Assembly (NCBI RefSeq): GCF_004122105.1
Contig: NZ_SBKN01000001.1
Coordinates: 186,001 to 250,000 of the forward strand
From: Flavobacterium stagni
GTDB lineage: Bacteria > Bacteroidota > Bacteroidia > Flavobacteriales > Flavobacteriaceae
Direction of reading: 5' to 3'
Length of the DNA: 64,000 nucleotides
This document shows positions 55,111 through 63,664 of this stretch, one piece after another. Below the pieces are notes generated by a model. The model was not told the origin of the DNA. It was given only the letters and a program-made list of their open reading frames with translations, and searched no databases. A program made the translations under genes and the position numbers. Numbering within the stretch: position 1 is the first letter of the stretch; every line of letters begins with the position of its first letter.

Positions 55111-55935
55111 ATGAAAAAAATTCTTATCCCAACGGATTTTTCAGACCATGCCGAATATGCATTAAAAGTAGCTGCGCAAATTGCCCGTAAAAACAACGGT
55201 GAAATCATCTTATTACACATGTTGGAATTACCTCACGAAGGTAGCGACGCAATTAGCACAGGTCACGATATCCCTGAATTAATGTTTTTCAAAAACGCTG
55301 CTATCAATAAATTAGAAGAATTAATGGACGCTGACTACTTGGAAGGCATTAAGGTTTCTGAAGTAATTCAATTTGAAATGGCTTTTGAAGGCATTTTAAA
55401 CATTAGCCGACTAAACGACGTTGACTTGATTGTGATGGGTTCACATGGTGCCAGTGGGTACAAAGAAATGTTTATCGGATCGAACGCAGAGAAAGTAGTA
55501 CGTAATTCTGAAGTGCCCGTTTTAATCATCAAAAAAGAACAAGGTGAATTCAATGTGGACAAATTTGTTTTTGCCTCTGATTTTGCAGAAGAAGCTAAAA
55601 AACCATTCAGCAAAGCCGTTGATTTTGCCAATAAATTTGGAGCCACATTACACCTAGTGATGATCAACACCCCCAACAACTTTAAATCTACTGCAACTTC
55701 ACAAGCTACGATTGATAGCTTTATAAGTGGTTTCCAGGTCAACAAATATGAAACGCATATTTATAATGAAACCAATGTTGAAAAAGGAATTTTAAACTTT
55801 GCTAACAGCATCAATGCTGATTTGATTGGAATGAGTACCCACGGAAGAAAAGGATTAGCTCACTTTTTCAATGGAAGCATCAGTGAAGATTTAGTAAATC
55901 ACGCGACTCGTCCTGTAGTAACGTTTAAAATCTAA
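55111..55935 (+). CDS. Universal stress protein, two UspA domains
   Basis: A 274-residue tandem UspA protein. Domain 1 (1-146) starts MKKILIPTDFSDHAEYALKVAAQIA and has the ATP-binding-type end MGSHGASGYKEMFIGSNAEKVVRNSEVPVLII. Domain 2 starts DKFVFASDFAEEAKKPFSKAVDFA and ends MSTHGRKGLAHFFNGSISEDLVNHATRPVVTF. Such proteins bind ATP or related nucleotides and help survival under stress. It is monocistronic and divergent from rimP; the upstream TAccTTTA (55065-55072) differs from TAnnTTTG at the last base and is a weak candidate promoter. Confidence 0.94.
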   Translation: MKKILIPTDFSDHAEYALKVAAQIARKNNGEIILLHMLELPHEGSDAISTGHDIPELMFFKNAAINKLEELMDADYLEGIKVSEVIQFEMAFEGILNISRLNDVDLIVMGSHGASGYKEMFIGSNAEKVVRNSEVPVLIIKKEQGEFNVDKFVFASDFAEEAKKPFSKAVDFANKFGATLHLVMINTPNNFKSTATSQATIDSFISGFQVNKYETHIYNETNVEKGILNFANSINADLIGMSTHGRKGLAHFFNGSISEDLVNHATRPVVTFKI

Positions 55936-55955
55936 TCCATAGACTTTATACACAC

Positions 55956-55979
55956 AAGCCTCTTCGGAGGCTTTTTTTA
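55956..55979 (+). terminator. Rho-independent terminator after uspA
   Basis: AAGCCTC-TTCG-GAGGCTT with a UUCG loop (55956-55973) is followed by a run of T residues, 20 nt after the uspA stop. Confidence 0.92.
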
Positions 55980-55984
55980 TTGAC

Positions 55985-56019
55985 AAAAACAAAAAAGCCC
56001 AACATTTCTGTCGGGCTTT
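55985..56019 (-). terminator. Rho-independent terminator of the tRNA-Gln gene
   Basis: On the minus strand AAAGCCCGACA-GAAA-TGTTGGGCTTT forms a long stem with a GAAA loop (55993-56019), followed by a T-rich run. It starts 4 nt after the tRNA 3' end. Confidence 0.9.
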
Positions 56020-56022
56020 CTG

Positions 56023-56093
56023 TTGGTCTACAAGGATTCGAACCTTGAATGACTGAACCAAAATCAGTAGTGTTACCGTTACACCATAGACCA
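56023..56093 (-). tRNA. tRNA-Gln (anticodon TTG)
   Basis: A 71-nt cloverleaf. The acceptor stem TGGTCTA pairs perfectly with TAGACCA; the anticodon arm ACTGA-TTTTGGT-TCAGT gives anticodon TTG for glutamine (CAA/CAG); the T arm has GGTTCGAATCC. No CCA is encoded after the discriminator A, so CCA is added enzymatically. It is a single, monocistronic tRNA with its own promoter and terminator. Confidence 0.96.
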
Positions 56094-56105
56094 TTATTGC
56101 GGGTG

Positions 56106-56113
56106 CAAATTTA
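56106..56113 (-). promoter_or_regulatory. Promoter -7 element for tRNA-Gln (TAaaTTTG)
   Basis: Plus-strand CAAATTTA; exact TAnnTTTG on the minus strand, 12 nt before the tRNA 5' end. The rest of the 205-nt gap to the DUF2723 gene is AT-rich; a one-mismatch element TTtcTTTG at 56267-56274 may serve that gene. Confidence 0.6.
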
Positions 56114-56298
56114 ATACATTTTTTATTTAAAGCAAGTGTTTTAAATATTTTTTGCCAAAATATTTCGCCTTTACACTAAAAACATTGGGCTTGCGTTAGT
56201 TGAACTTGTGTAAATCAGTTTTTTAGAATTTTTTGTTAACCGATAGACCAATACGCAAAAAAATAGTTTCTTTGCATCATTAATACTAAAGCCAATTT

Positions 56299-59200
56299 AT
56301 GACGCCTTTCGACTTTAAAAAGTGGAATACCATTATGGGATGGTCCGCCTTCGGAATTGCCCTACTGACCTATAGTCTGACTGTAGAACCCACCATGAGT
56401 TTTTGGGATTGTGGAGAGTATATTGCTACTGCTGCCAATCTTGAAGTTGGCCACCCACCCGGAGCACCTTTGTTCCAAATGTTGGGCGCATTTTTTGCCA
56501 TGTTCTCATTTAGCAAAGAAACCATCGCCTTGATGGTAAACATGATGTCCGTATTTTCAAGCGCCTTTACTATTTTATTCATGTTTTGGTCTTCTACCAT
56601 TTTATTGCGTAAAGTAGTAGGTTCCTACAGCGAATTGAACGACACAAATACTAAAGTAATTTTAGGATCTTCTTTTATTGGAGCTTTAACCTTTACGTTT
56701 TCGGATAGTTTTTGGTTCAATGCCGTTGAAGCAGAAGTGTATGCCATGGCCATGTTCATGATTGCACTACTGTTATGGCTAGGATTGCGCTGGGAACAAG
56801 AAATGCATACCCCAAAAGGAAATAAATGGCTAATATTGATTAGTTTGATCATCGGACTCACCTTTGGTGTCCATTTTATGGCTTTACTTACCCTACCTTC
56901 AATTGGATTCTTGTATTATTTTAAAAATTATCCAAAAATCACAATAAAGAATTTCATTTTGGCCAATGTTATCATCATTGCCATCTTGTTGTTTATCTTC
57001 AAATTATTATTACCCTATACCCTTGCTTTCTTTGCGAAAACAGAAATATTTATGGTAAACACCTTTGGTTTACCTTTTAATTCAGGAACGATTTTCGCTT
57101 TCTTGTTAATCATAGGTCTTTTCTATTTTGGCTTACGTTATACCCAACAAAAAAATCTAGCGGCTGTAAACACGGGTTTGCTATGTGTGCTTTTTGTTTT
57201 GATTGGATTCTCCACTTGGATCATGTTGCCTCTTCGCGCCAATGCCAATACACCGATTAACGAAAATAACCCTTCCGATGCGGCTGAAGTTTTGGCGTAT
57301 TACAACCGAGAGCAATATGGTGTCAACCCTTTATTCTATGGGCCACAATACACCGACATGTTCGCAGGTGCTGACGAAGAACAACCGTATTTGGATAAGA
57401 GTCCGAACTACGAAAGAGACCTTAAAACAGGCAAATATGTAATTGTCAACAACTACAAAGATGCTGAACAAAACTCCAACAGCAACCACCGCGCTATTTT
57501 ACCTCGTTTATGGAGCAATGACAATGTGAAAGGCTATGTGAATTTTGTAGGAGTGCCCAATTTTAAAATCAAACCCGAATATGCCGATAGCGAAAAACTA
57601 GTGGAAGAAGTAGCTGCGTTTCGTCAAGCCTACAACCAAAAACAAATGGACAATGACGATTACATTAACTTCATAAAATACTACAGCGAATACCTTGACG
57701 TTGAAAAACCAAGTTTCTGGAGCAACATTAGCTTTATGGTTGAATACCAATTTGGGTATATGTATGGCCGTTATTTGCTTTGGAATTTCGTTGGTCGTCA
57801 AAACGACAACCAAGGTCGCTATGACGCCTTGGATGGCAACTGGATGAGCGGAATCAAAGCGATTGATGAAATGCACGTGGGCTCACAAGACAATTTACCC
57901 GATGATGTGAAAAACAACAAAGGAAGAAACTTCTATTATTTCCTTCCCTTCTTTTTAGGATTACTCGGATTCTTATACCATGCGCAACGCGATTTAAAAT
58001 CGTTTTATGTGGTATTGGCCTTGTTTTTATTCACCGGATTAGCCTTGAAAATATATCTTAACGAACGTCCGTTTGAACCTCGTGAAAGGGATTATGCGTT
58101 AGTAGGTTCATTCTATGTTTTCGCTTTATGGGTCGGATTTGGGGTGTATGCCTTGTACGAACTTTTAGCAGAGAAAATCAATGCCAAAACTGCGGCTATT
58201 GCTTCATTGAGTCTTTCCTTACTAGCTTCACCGGTGCTTATGGCGGCTCAAAACTGGGATGATCACGATCGTTCTAACCGTTATACCGCAATTGCAATGG
58301 CTAAAAATTATTTGGATTCTTGTGACAAGAATGCTATATTATTTACCATAGGTGATAACGACACCTTCCCGCTTTGGTATGCGCAAGAAATTGAAGGCTA
58401 CCGAACCGATGTTCGTATCGTAAACACCAGTTTGTTAATGACCGATTGGTACATTGATCAAATGAAACAAAAGGTTTATGATTCTGACGGATTACCTATT
58501 TCGTTTACCCATAACCAAATTGTAGCCGATAACCGCGATGTTATTTTATTCCACAAACAAACGGAGAACCGTTGGAACCTGAATGATTTCTTAGAATTTG
58601 CCAAAAGCGAAGACACGATTACGACTATCGAAATGCAAAACGGTCACCGTCTTCATTTTTTCCCAACGAATAAAGTCAGAATTCCAATTGATAAAGCGTC
58701 CATTTTGAAACACAAAATCGTGAATGCGAAACAAAGTGATTCTATCGTGCCTTATATTGATGTCGATATCAAAGGCGGTGCATTGTACAAAAATCGCTTG
58801 ATCATGTTGGATATATTGCGCAACAACAACTGGAAACGCCCAATTTATTTCAGTCCAGGTAGTTTTGGTGATGACGATTATTTGTGGATGAAAGATTATT
58901 TACAATTGGACGGAATGGTGTATAAATTAGTCCCCATCAAAACTCCTGTAAACGAAGACAATTATCCCGATATGGGCCAAATTGACACCGATAAAATGTA
59001 TCCCTTAATCATGAATTGGAAATGGGGTAATGGTGAATTGACTACCATTTATCACGACCCAGAAACCAGACGCAATTGTATTTCCTACCGTGGAAATATG
59101 TCGCGCACCATGGATCAATTAATAGCTGAAGGCAAAACAAAAGAAGCGAAAAACATCATTGCATTAGCGCTGGATAAAATGCCTTTGGATTATTACGGTT

Positions 59201-59502
59201 ATTACCTGACTTTAGAGCCATTTGTAAATGGTTACTATAAAGTGAATGAAAAACAAAAAGCACGGGAATTGGCCAATCGCTTAATCGGGAAATACCAACA
59301 GGAATTATTGTATTACAGCACGTTCAGTGTAAATGACAAAAATTTCATGGCTACCGATATCATCTCAGCGATTGAACGCTACCGCAGTCTACTCAAAACC
59401 ATGAAGAAAAATGGAGATGTAGACGAATACAATAAACAACGTCCAACGTTCAACAGTTATAACAACCGCTTCAAAGGGTTGTTTAACCGACCAACAGAAT
59501 AA
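56299..59502 (+). CDS. DUF2723 family multi-spanning membrane protein (GT-C-like)
   Basis: A 1067-residue protein. The N-terminal DUF2723 part has about ten helices and the conserved FWDCGEYIATAANLEVGHPPGAPLFQMLG loop after helix 1, whose acidic residue recalls GT-C glycosyltransferases that use lipid-linked sugars. A further helical block around 545-650 contains LNERPFEPRERDYALVGSFYVFALWVGFG. The C-terminal ~400 residues are soluble (LFTIGDNDTFPLWYAQEIEGYRTDVRIVNTSLL) and end in helical, TPR-like sequence. A role in protein or envelope glycosylation is plausible but unproven. It is monocistronic, closed by a terminator. Confidence 0.85.
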   Translation: MTPFDFKKWNTIMGWSAFGIALLTYSLTVEPTMSFWDCGEYIATAANLEVGHPPGAPLFQMLGAFFAMFSFSKETIALMVNMMSVFSSAFTILFMFWSSTILLRKVVGSYSELNDTNTKVILGSSFIGALTFTFSDSFWFNAVEAEVYAMAMFMIALLLWLGLRWEQEMHTPKGNKWLILISLIIGLTFGVHFMALLTLPSIGFLYYFKNYPKITIKNFILANVIIIAILLFIFKLLLPYTLAFFAKTEIFMVNTFGLPFNSGTIFAFLLIIGLFYFGLRYTQQKNLAAVNTGLLCVLFVLIGFSTWIMLPLRANANTPINENNPSDAAEVLAYYNREQYGVNPLFYGPQYTDMFAGADEEQPYLDKSPNYERDLKTGKYVIVNNYKDAEQNSNSNHRAILPRLWSNDNVKGYVNFVGVPNFKIKPEYADSEKLVEEVAAFRQAYNQKQMDNDDYINFIKYYSEYLDVEKPSFWSNISFMVEYQFGYMYGRYLLWNFVGRQNDNQGRYDALDGNWMSGIKAIDEMHVGSQDNLPDDVKNNKGRNFYYFLPFFLGLLGFLYHAQRDLKSFYVVLALFLFTGLALKIYLNERPFEPRERDYALVGSFYVFALWVGFGVYALYELLAEKINAKTAAIASLSLSLLASPVLMAAQNWDDHDRSNRYTAIAMAKNYLDSCDKNAILFTIGDNDTFPLWYAQEIEGYRTDVRIVNTSLLMTDWYIDQMKQKVYDSDGLPISFTHNQIVADNRDVILFHKQTENRWNLNDFLEFAKSEDTITTIEMQNGHRLHFFPTNKVRIPIDKASILKHKIVNAKQSDSIVPYIDVDIKGGALYKNRLIMLDILRNNNWKRPIYFSPGSFGDDDYLWMKDYLQLDGMVYKLVPIKTPVNEDNYPDMGQIDTDKMYPLIMNWKWGNGELTTIYHDPETRRNCISYRGNMSRTMDQLIAEGKTKEAKNIIALALDKMPLDYYGYYLTLEPFVNGYYKVNEKQKARELANRLIGKYQQELLYYSTFSVNDKNFMATDIISAIERYRSLLKTMKKNGDVDEYNKQRPTFNSYNNRFKGLFNRPTE

Positions 59503-59505
59503 ATG

Positions 59506-59535
59506 AAAAGTGCTCCAAACGGGGCACTTTTTTTT
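59506..59535 (+). terminator. Rho-independent terminator after the DUF2723 gene
   Basis: AAAAGTGCTCC-AAAC-GGGGCACTTTT (59506-59531) with one G-T pair is followed by T residues to 59535. The final T is also the first base of the next promoter element. Confidence 0.88.
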
Positions 59536-59542
59536 ACATTTG
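59535..59542 (+). promoter_or_regulatory. Promoter -7 element for the deacetylase gene (TAcaTTTG), 4 nt from the ATG
   Basis: Exact TAnnTTTG; four bases separate it from the ATG at 59547. It predicts a leaderless transcript and grows directly out of the preceding terminator T-tract. Confidence 0.6.
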
Positions 59543-59546
59543 AATA

Positions 59547-60185
59547 ATGAATATACTTTGGATAAAAACACCTCGCTGGGTAAAACGCATTTTTTCAAAC
59601 CTGATTTGGGAAGTACCCAATACGGAAAAAGTGGTGTACCTTACCTTTGACGATGGACCAACACCAGAAATCACGGATTGGGTTCTGGAGGAATTGGCGA
59701 AATATCATTTTAAAGCGACTTTTTTTCTGATTGGTGACAATATTCGCAAATATCCTGAAACGGCTCAAAACATTCTCAAAGAAGGCCACACCATCGGGAA
59801 CCATACGTTCAACCATTGGAATGGATGGCAAAAAAACACCGATACTTATATTGCCAATACAGAATTAGGCACTCAACAAATCAAAAGTACCCTTGGTGTA
59901 TCACCTGTACTTTTTCGTCCACCGTATGGAAAATTGAAGCCTGGCCAAGTAAGAGCATTACGTAAAAAAGGGTTTAAAATAATTATGTGGGACATTATCA
60001 CTTACGATTGGGATACTACTAAAAGTCCCGATTTTTGTCTAAACACAATAACTAAAAATGTGGAATCGGGTAGTATTATCGTTTTCCATGATAGCAAAAA
60101 AGCCTTCGGCAACCTGAAAGTGGTATTGCCCAAGGCTTTACAATATCTTAATGAAAACGGGTTTCGTAGCGAAAGTCTGACCTAA
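59547..60185 (+). CDS. Polysaccharide deacetylase family protein (NodB domain)
   Basis: A 212-residue carbohydrate esterase family 4 enzyme. Motif 1 LTFDDGPTP (Asp35, Asp36) and motif 2 HTFNH (His86, His90) form the metal and base site; RPPYGK and the WDIITYDWD and IIVFHDS motifs complete it. It would remove acetyl groups from N-acetylglucosamine polymers such as peptidoglycan or chitin-like glycans. No signal peptide is evident; the start MNILWIKTPRWVKRIF is basic-hydrophobic. It overlaps the convergent thioredoxin-like gene by 4 nt. Confidence 0.93.
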   Translation: MNILWIKTPRWVKRIFSNLIWEVPNTEKVVYLTFDDGPTPEITDWVLEELAKYHFKATFFLIGDNIRKYPETAQNILKEGHTIGNHTFNHWNGWQKNTDTYIANTELGTQQIKSTLGVSPVLFRPPYGKLKPGQVRALRKKGFKIIMWDIITYDWDTTKSPDFCLNTITKNVESGSIIVFHDSKKAFGNLKVVLPKALQYLNENGFRSESLT

Positions 60186-60478
60186 AGTTGGTCGTTGACA
60201 ATATTAATGAGCGAATTGGCGTCCAACTCACCCGATTGTCTCCAAACCATTTGACCATTTTTGTAAATCATCAACGTAGGTAAACCTTTAATACGAAGCG
60301 CTTCTGCTAATTCTTGATTTTTATCTACATCAATTTTGATCACCTTTGCCTTATCGCCTAACGCGGCAGCTACATCGCGAATCACGGGATGCATCGATAC
60401 TGATGACTCATTCCATTCGGTATAAAAGTCAATCAAAACCGGCACTTGCGCATTGATAAGTTCTCCAAATTTCGACAT
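60182..60478 (-). CDS. Thioredoxin-fold protein lacking both active-site cysteines
   Basis: A 98-residue single thioredoxin domain with normal framework: VLIDFYTEW, PVIRDVAAALGDKAKVIKIDVDKNQELAEALRIKGLPTLMIYKNGQ, and the cis-proline (Pro67). Where thioredoxin has WCGPC it reads W22-N-E-S-S26. It has no cysteine at all, so it cannot act in disulfide exchange. A binding or scaffold role is likely. It has a promoter 54 nt upstream and overlaps the deacetylase gene tail-to-tail; no functional partner is obvious. Confidence 0.88.
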   Translation of the reverse strand: MSKFGELINAQVPVLIDFYTEWNESSVSMHPVIRDVAAALGDKAKVIKIDVDKNQELAEALRIKGLPTLMIYKNGQMVWRQSGELDANSLINIVNDQL

Positions 60479-60531
60479 ATAATCAATCGGTTTTTAGGGT
60501 TCTCTACTCAAAGTAAAGAAAAATTAGAATA

Positions 60532-60539
60532 CAAATGTA
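60532..60539 (-). promoter_or_regulatory. Promoter -7 element for the thioredoxin-like gene (TAcaTTTG)
   Basis: Plus-strand CAAATGTA; exact TAnnTTTG on the minus strand, 53 nt from the ATG. It lies 15 nt beyond the stop of the metallophosphoesterase gene. Confidence 0.5.
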
Positions 60540-60553
60540 GTATTTTTAACAAA

Positions 60554-61801
60554 TTATGCGATACTCTTGCCTTTTTTTAGTTCAATTACCGTAATTTCAG
60601 GCATAATTCCTACGCGACCGGGATAGGCATGGAATCCAAATCCGCGATTGACGTAAATGTACCGACTGGCATTCTCATACAATCCTGCCCATTGATTGTA
60701 GACATATTTCACCGGACTCCATTTTAACCACCCTGGAATTTCGATACCGAATTGAAATCCATGGGTGTGACCTGATAAAGTAAGCTGATAATGATCGGGA
60801 TGGTTCTTGACTTCTACATCCCAATGACTGGGGTCATGCGACATTAGAATCTTAAAATCTTCAGCCGTTAGTCCCGCGCCTGCTTTGGCCAAATCGCCTG
60901 CTTTTTTAAATTTTACACCCCAATTTTCAACTCCTACCAACGCCAAAGAAGCCGCGTCTTTCTGCAATTTTACATGTTCATTCAGCAACAATTTAAAGTC
61001 AATTTTTTGGTGTAAATCTTTAATGTTTTGAAAATTTTGTTCTTTCTCTTTCGGAGAATCCCAATCCAAATATTCACCATAATCGTGATTCCCTAAAACG
61101 GAAAATTTCCCATACGTATGCGGGCGAATGGATTTAAACATCGCAATCCAAGGTTCCATTTCATCGGCATGATTGTTTACAATGTCACCTGTAAACAATA
61201 ACAAATCGGATTCTTGTGCATTGATTAAATCGATGGCGTGCTGAATTTTCTCGGCATCGTCAAAACTCCCACTGTGAATATCGGAGATTTGTGTGAGTGT
61301 AAATCCGTCAAACTCGTTCGGTAAATCTGGAAAATGCAGGGTTTCTTTTCGAACTTTAAAATTGTATTTTCCTTTGGTCATTCCGTAGAAAAGTGACAAA
61401 AACGGAACCGCTGCAATTCCAAGAGCAATTTGACTTACAAATTTTCTACGCTCGGTAAAGGTCACCGGACTCGAATCCGAATTACCAATTAAGTCTTTAA
61501 TCCAAATAAATACACGGATGACATCTTCAAAAAACAGCACCGGAACAATCAATAATTTGGGCACCGTAAACAACAAAAACAATCCGGTCGCCATTAATGT
61601 GGCTTGTGTTTGACCAACTTTTCGATCGAAAGTGAGAAGATTATAAAAAAAGATGCCGTATACCAAAACCGACAGCAATACATAACTCCAATGCACCCAG
61701 CGCGGTCTGAATAAGGTTTTCACTACCTGAAACGTATACACTTCTACCAAAGCGACTACGGCAAGCAGAATGGTGAGAACGATTAAAAATCGAGTTTTCA
61801 T
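60554..61801 (-). CDS. Membrane-anchored metallophosphoesterase
   Basis: A 415-residue calcineurin-like phosphoesterase. Three to four N-terminal helices (KTRFLIVLTILLAVVALVEVYTF; WVHWSYVLLSVLVYGIFFYNLL; ATLMATGLFLLFTVPKLLIVPVLFF) are followed by a TAT-like TERRKFVSQIALGIAAVPFL anchor, then the catalytic domain with QISDIHSGSFDD, FTGDIVNN, LGNHDYGEY, MSHDPSHWD and SGHTHGFQFG. Relatives include YkuE/LpxH-like hydrolases of unknown substrate. The start ATG at 61801 is preferred over an in-frame TTG at 61819 that lies in the promoter. Confidence 0.92.
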   Translation of the reverse strand: MKTRFLIVLTILLAVVALVEVYTFQVVKTLFRPRWVHWSYVLLSVLVYGIFFYNLLTFDRKVGQTQATLMATGLFLLFTVPKLLIVPVLFFEDVIRVFIWIKDLIGNSDSSPVTFTERRKFVSQIALGIAAVPFLSLFYGMTKGKYNFKVRKETLHFPDLPNEFDGFTLTQISDIHSGSFDDAEKIQHAIDLINAQESDLLLFTGDIVNNHADEMEPWIAMFKSIRPHTYGKFSVLGNHDYGEYLDWDSPKEKEQNFQNIKDLHQKIDFKLLLNEHVKLQKDAASLALVGVENWGVKFKKAGDLAKAGAGLTAEDFKILMSHDPSHWDVEVKNHPDHYQLTLSGHTHGFQFGIEIPGWLKWSPVKYVYNQWAGLYENASRYIYVNRGFGFHAYPGRVGIMPEITVIELKKGKSIA

Positions 61802-61816
61802 AATTAAAATAAAGTG

Positions 61817-61824
61817 CAAAAATA
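61817..61824 (-). promoter_or_regulatory. Promoter -7 element for the metallophosphoesterase gene (TAttTTTG)
   Basis: Plus-strand CAAAAATA; exact TAnnTTTG on the minus strand, 15 nt from the ATG at 61801, giving a very short leader. The remaining 99 nt to the histidine kinase gene hold no exact element. Confidence 0.55.
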
Positions 61825-61923
61825 TTGGACTACAATAAGAAACAATACGTTTTATTATTTAATTTAACATTTTAATCCATCTGAAACATTATTTATCAAA
61901 CAGAACACTTAGAAGGCAACGCT

Positions 61924-63663
61924 ATGAAAATTTCAACCTATAGAATTTTTTTTTATTCAAAACTCGAACAATTGCTTTTGATTTTTCTGTTTATGCCTTT
62001 TTTAACAATTTCCCAAAATGCTCAAAAAGACTTTGATTTTAATTTAAAAAAAGCAATAAACCTTACTGAGAATGAAAACGACAGTGCATTATATTATTTT
62101 AAAACTTGCAGAAAAATAATTACAAATGGTCATTTAAAACCCACAAACAAAGTTGTATTACTTGAAGCTGAGGGAAATTTTCAAAACTTCGTAAAAAGTA
62201 ATTATAATTTAGCGGCTTCAAAGTTTCTTGAGGCAATAAAAATTTGTGAAAAACAAAACATAGACTATATTCATAATCTTTATCATGATTTAGGCGTCTT
62301 GTTCCATGTCACCGACAATTACCAGAAAGCCAAACACTATTATTTAAAGGCCATACCGCTATCTATAAAAGCAAAAGATACTATGCTTCAAGTACGTAGC
62401 ATGGTCAATTTAGCTTCCATTTATTCTTCAACAAACAATTACAAAAAGGCTAACGAATTATATCAAAAAGCACTTTCTCTACCTTCCACTGTAATTTTAC
62501 ATAACGCCATTTTAGCAAACTTGGGAAATTTAAAAATTCGTGAAAAAAAATTTGAAGAGGCGATACAATATCTCGAACCATTGGTTTTGGACAACCAAAA
62601 TCCTGACGCCATTGACTTTTCTTATTATTTGGATGCAAAAATTGGCGCAAAACAATTGAATGGTTTGAAATCAATTCTACCCAAAGCATTAACTACATAC
62701 GAACAAACCACTGATCTTAGAGATAAAAGCATACTGCTAAAATCAATTAGCGAAGTAACTGCAACAATTGGCGATTATAAAAACGCACTTAAATTCAACA
62801 ATGAGTATATCAAAATTTATGACAGTTTAAAAGTACAACAGCGTGATGATATAGTTTATGATTTGGAAACTAAATATCAAACGGAAAAAAAGCAACAAGA
62901 AATCCTTAGAAACAAGAAAGAAAAACAAAAGTTGATTTATCTCATAGGATTCATTTCAGTTTTCGTTTTAGTTCTTTTATTACTTATCGGACTCACGATA
63001 CACCAGAAAAGAACACTTTCAAAACAAAAAAAATTACTCGAAATCGCTGTTGATGAAAAAAACATTCTATTAAAAGAGACACATCACCGTGTAAAAAACA
63101 GCTTTCAAATTGTCTCTAGTCTTTTGTATTTGCAATCGGAAAACATGAAAGACAAAGAGGCAGCATTAGCAGTAAAAGAAGCGCAAAACCGTGTAAAATC
63201 AATGGTATTAATTCATCAAAAGTTATACAGTAAAGATCAACTTATAGGGATAGATGCTAAGGAATATATTGAAGATCTTGTAACCGACATCATCGAAAAC
63301 CAAACGGATTCAATTTCAAATTTAGGATTATCACTTCAAGTTGAAAGTTGTGTTTTTTCGATTGATACGATTACTCCGCTAGGACTGATAATCAATGAAG
63401 TGATAACCAATTGTATTAAACATGCTTTTCCTCCAACGATCAGCAATCCAAAGATAGAATTGGAATTTAAAAAGTCAAATGACATGTACTTACTAAAAGT
63501 AATGGATAACGGTATCGGATTTTCCAATGAAATAAGCGACAATTCATTTGGAATAAAGCTAATCACGGCCTTAGCCAAAAAACTGAAAGGAAAGATTTCA
63601 TTTGAACTTGAAAAAGGCACCCATTTTATTATGGAAATTCATAAATTTGAAAAACTGAACTAG
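61924..63663 (+). CDS. TPR-containing sensor histidine kinase (HisKA_2 type)
   Basis: A 579-residue two-component sensor. A signal/anchor segment (about 10-32) is followed by periplasmic TPR repeats to ~residue 300 (NLYHDLGVLFHVTDNYQKAKHYYLKA; NLASIYSSTNNYKKANELYQKA), a coiled coil, a transmembrane helix (~339-362), then the kinase. The phosphoacceptor is in LLKETHHRVKNSFQIVSSLLYLQSE (His387 or His388, HisKA_2), and the ATPase has INEVITNCIKHAF (N box) and MDNGIGFS (G1). A Gly-rich second loop is replaced by FGIKLITALAKKLKG. Its response regulator begins 1 nt downstream. The ligand is unknown. Confidence 0.92.
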   Translation: MKISTYRIFFYSKLEQLLLIFLFMPFLTISQNAQKDFDFNLKKAINLTENENDSALYYFKTCRKIITNGHLKPTNKVVLLEAEGNFQNFVKSNYNLAASKFLEAIKICEKQNIDYIHNLYHDLGVLFHVTDNYQKAKHYYLKAIPLSIKAKDTMLQVRSMVNLASIYSSTNNYKKANELYQKALSLPSTVILHNAILANLGNLKIREKKFEEAIQYLEPLVLDNQNPDAIDFSYYLDAKIGAKQLNGLKSILPKALTTYEQTTDLRDKSILLKSISEVTATIGDYKNALKFNNEYIKIYDSLKVQQRDDIVYDLETKYQTEKKQQEILRNKKEKQKLIYLIGFISVFVLVLLLLIGLTIHQKRTLSKQKKLLEIAVDEKNILLKETHHRVKNSFQIVSSLLYLQSENMKDKEAALAVKEAQNRVKSMVLIHQKLYSKDQLIGIDAKEYIEDLVTDIIENQTDSISNLGLSLQVESCVFSIDTITPLGLIINEVITNCIKHAFPPTISNPKIELEFKKSNDMYLLKVMDNGIGFSNEISDNSFGIKLITALAKKLKGKISFELEKGTHFIMEIHKFEKLN

Positions 63664-63664
63664 T

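Noticed and set aside
56233..56274. Promoter TTG ... TTtcTTTG for the DUF2723 gene
   Set aside because: The -7 box has a mismatch and the spacing to the TTG is over 30 nt, too far for confidence; noted only as a weak candidate.
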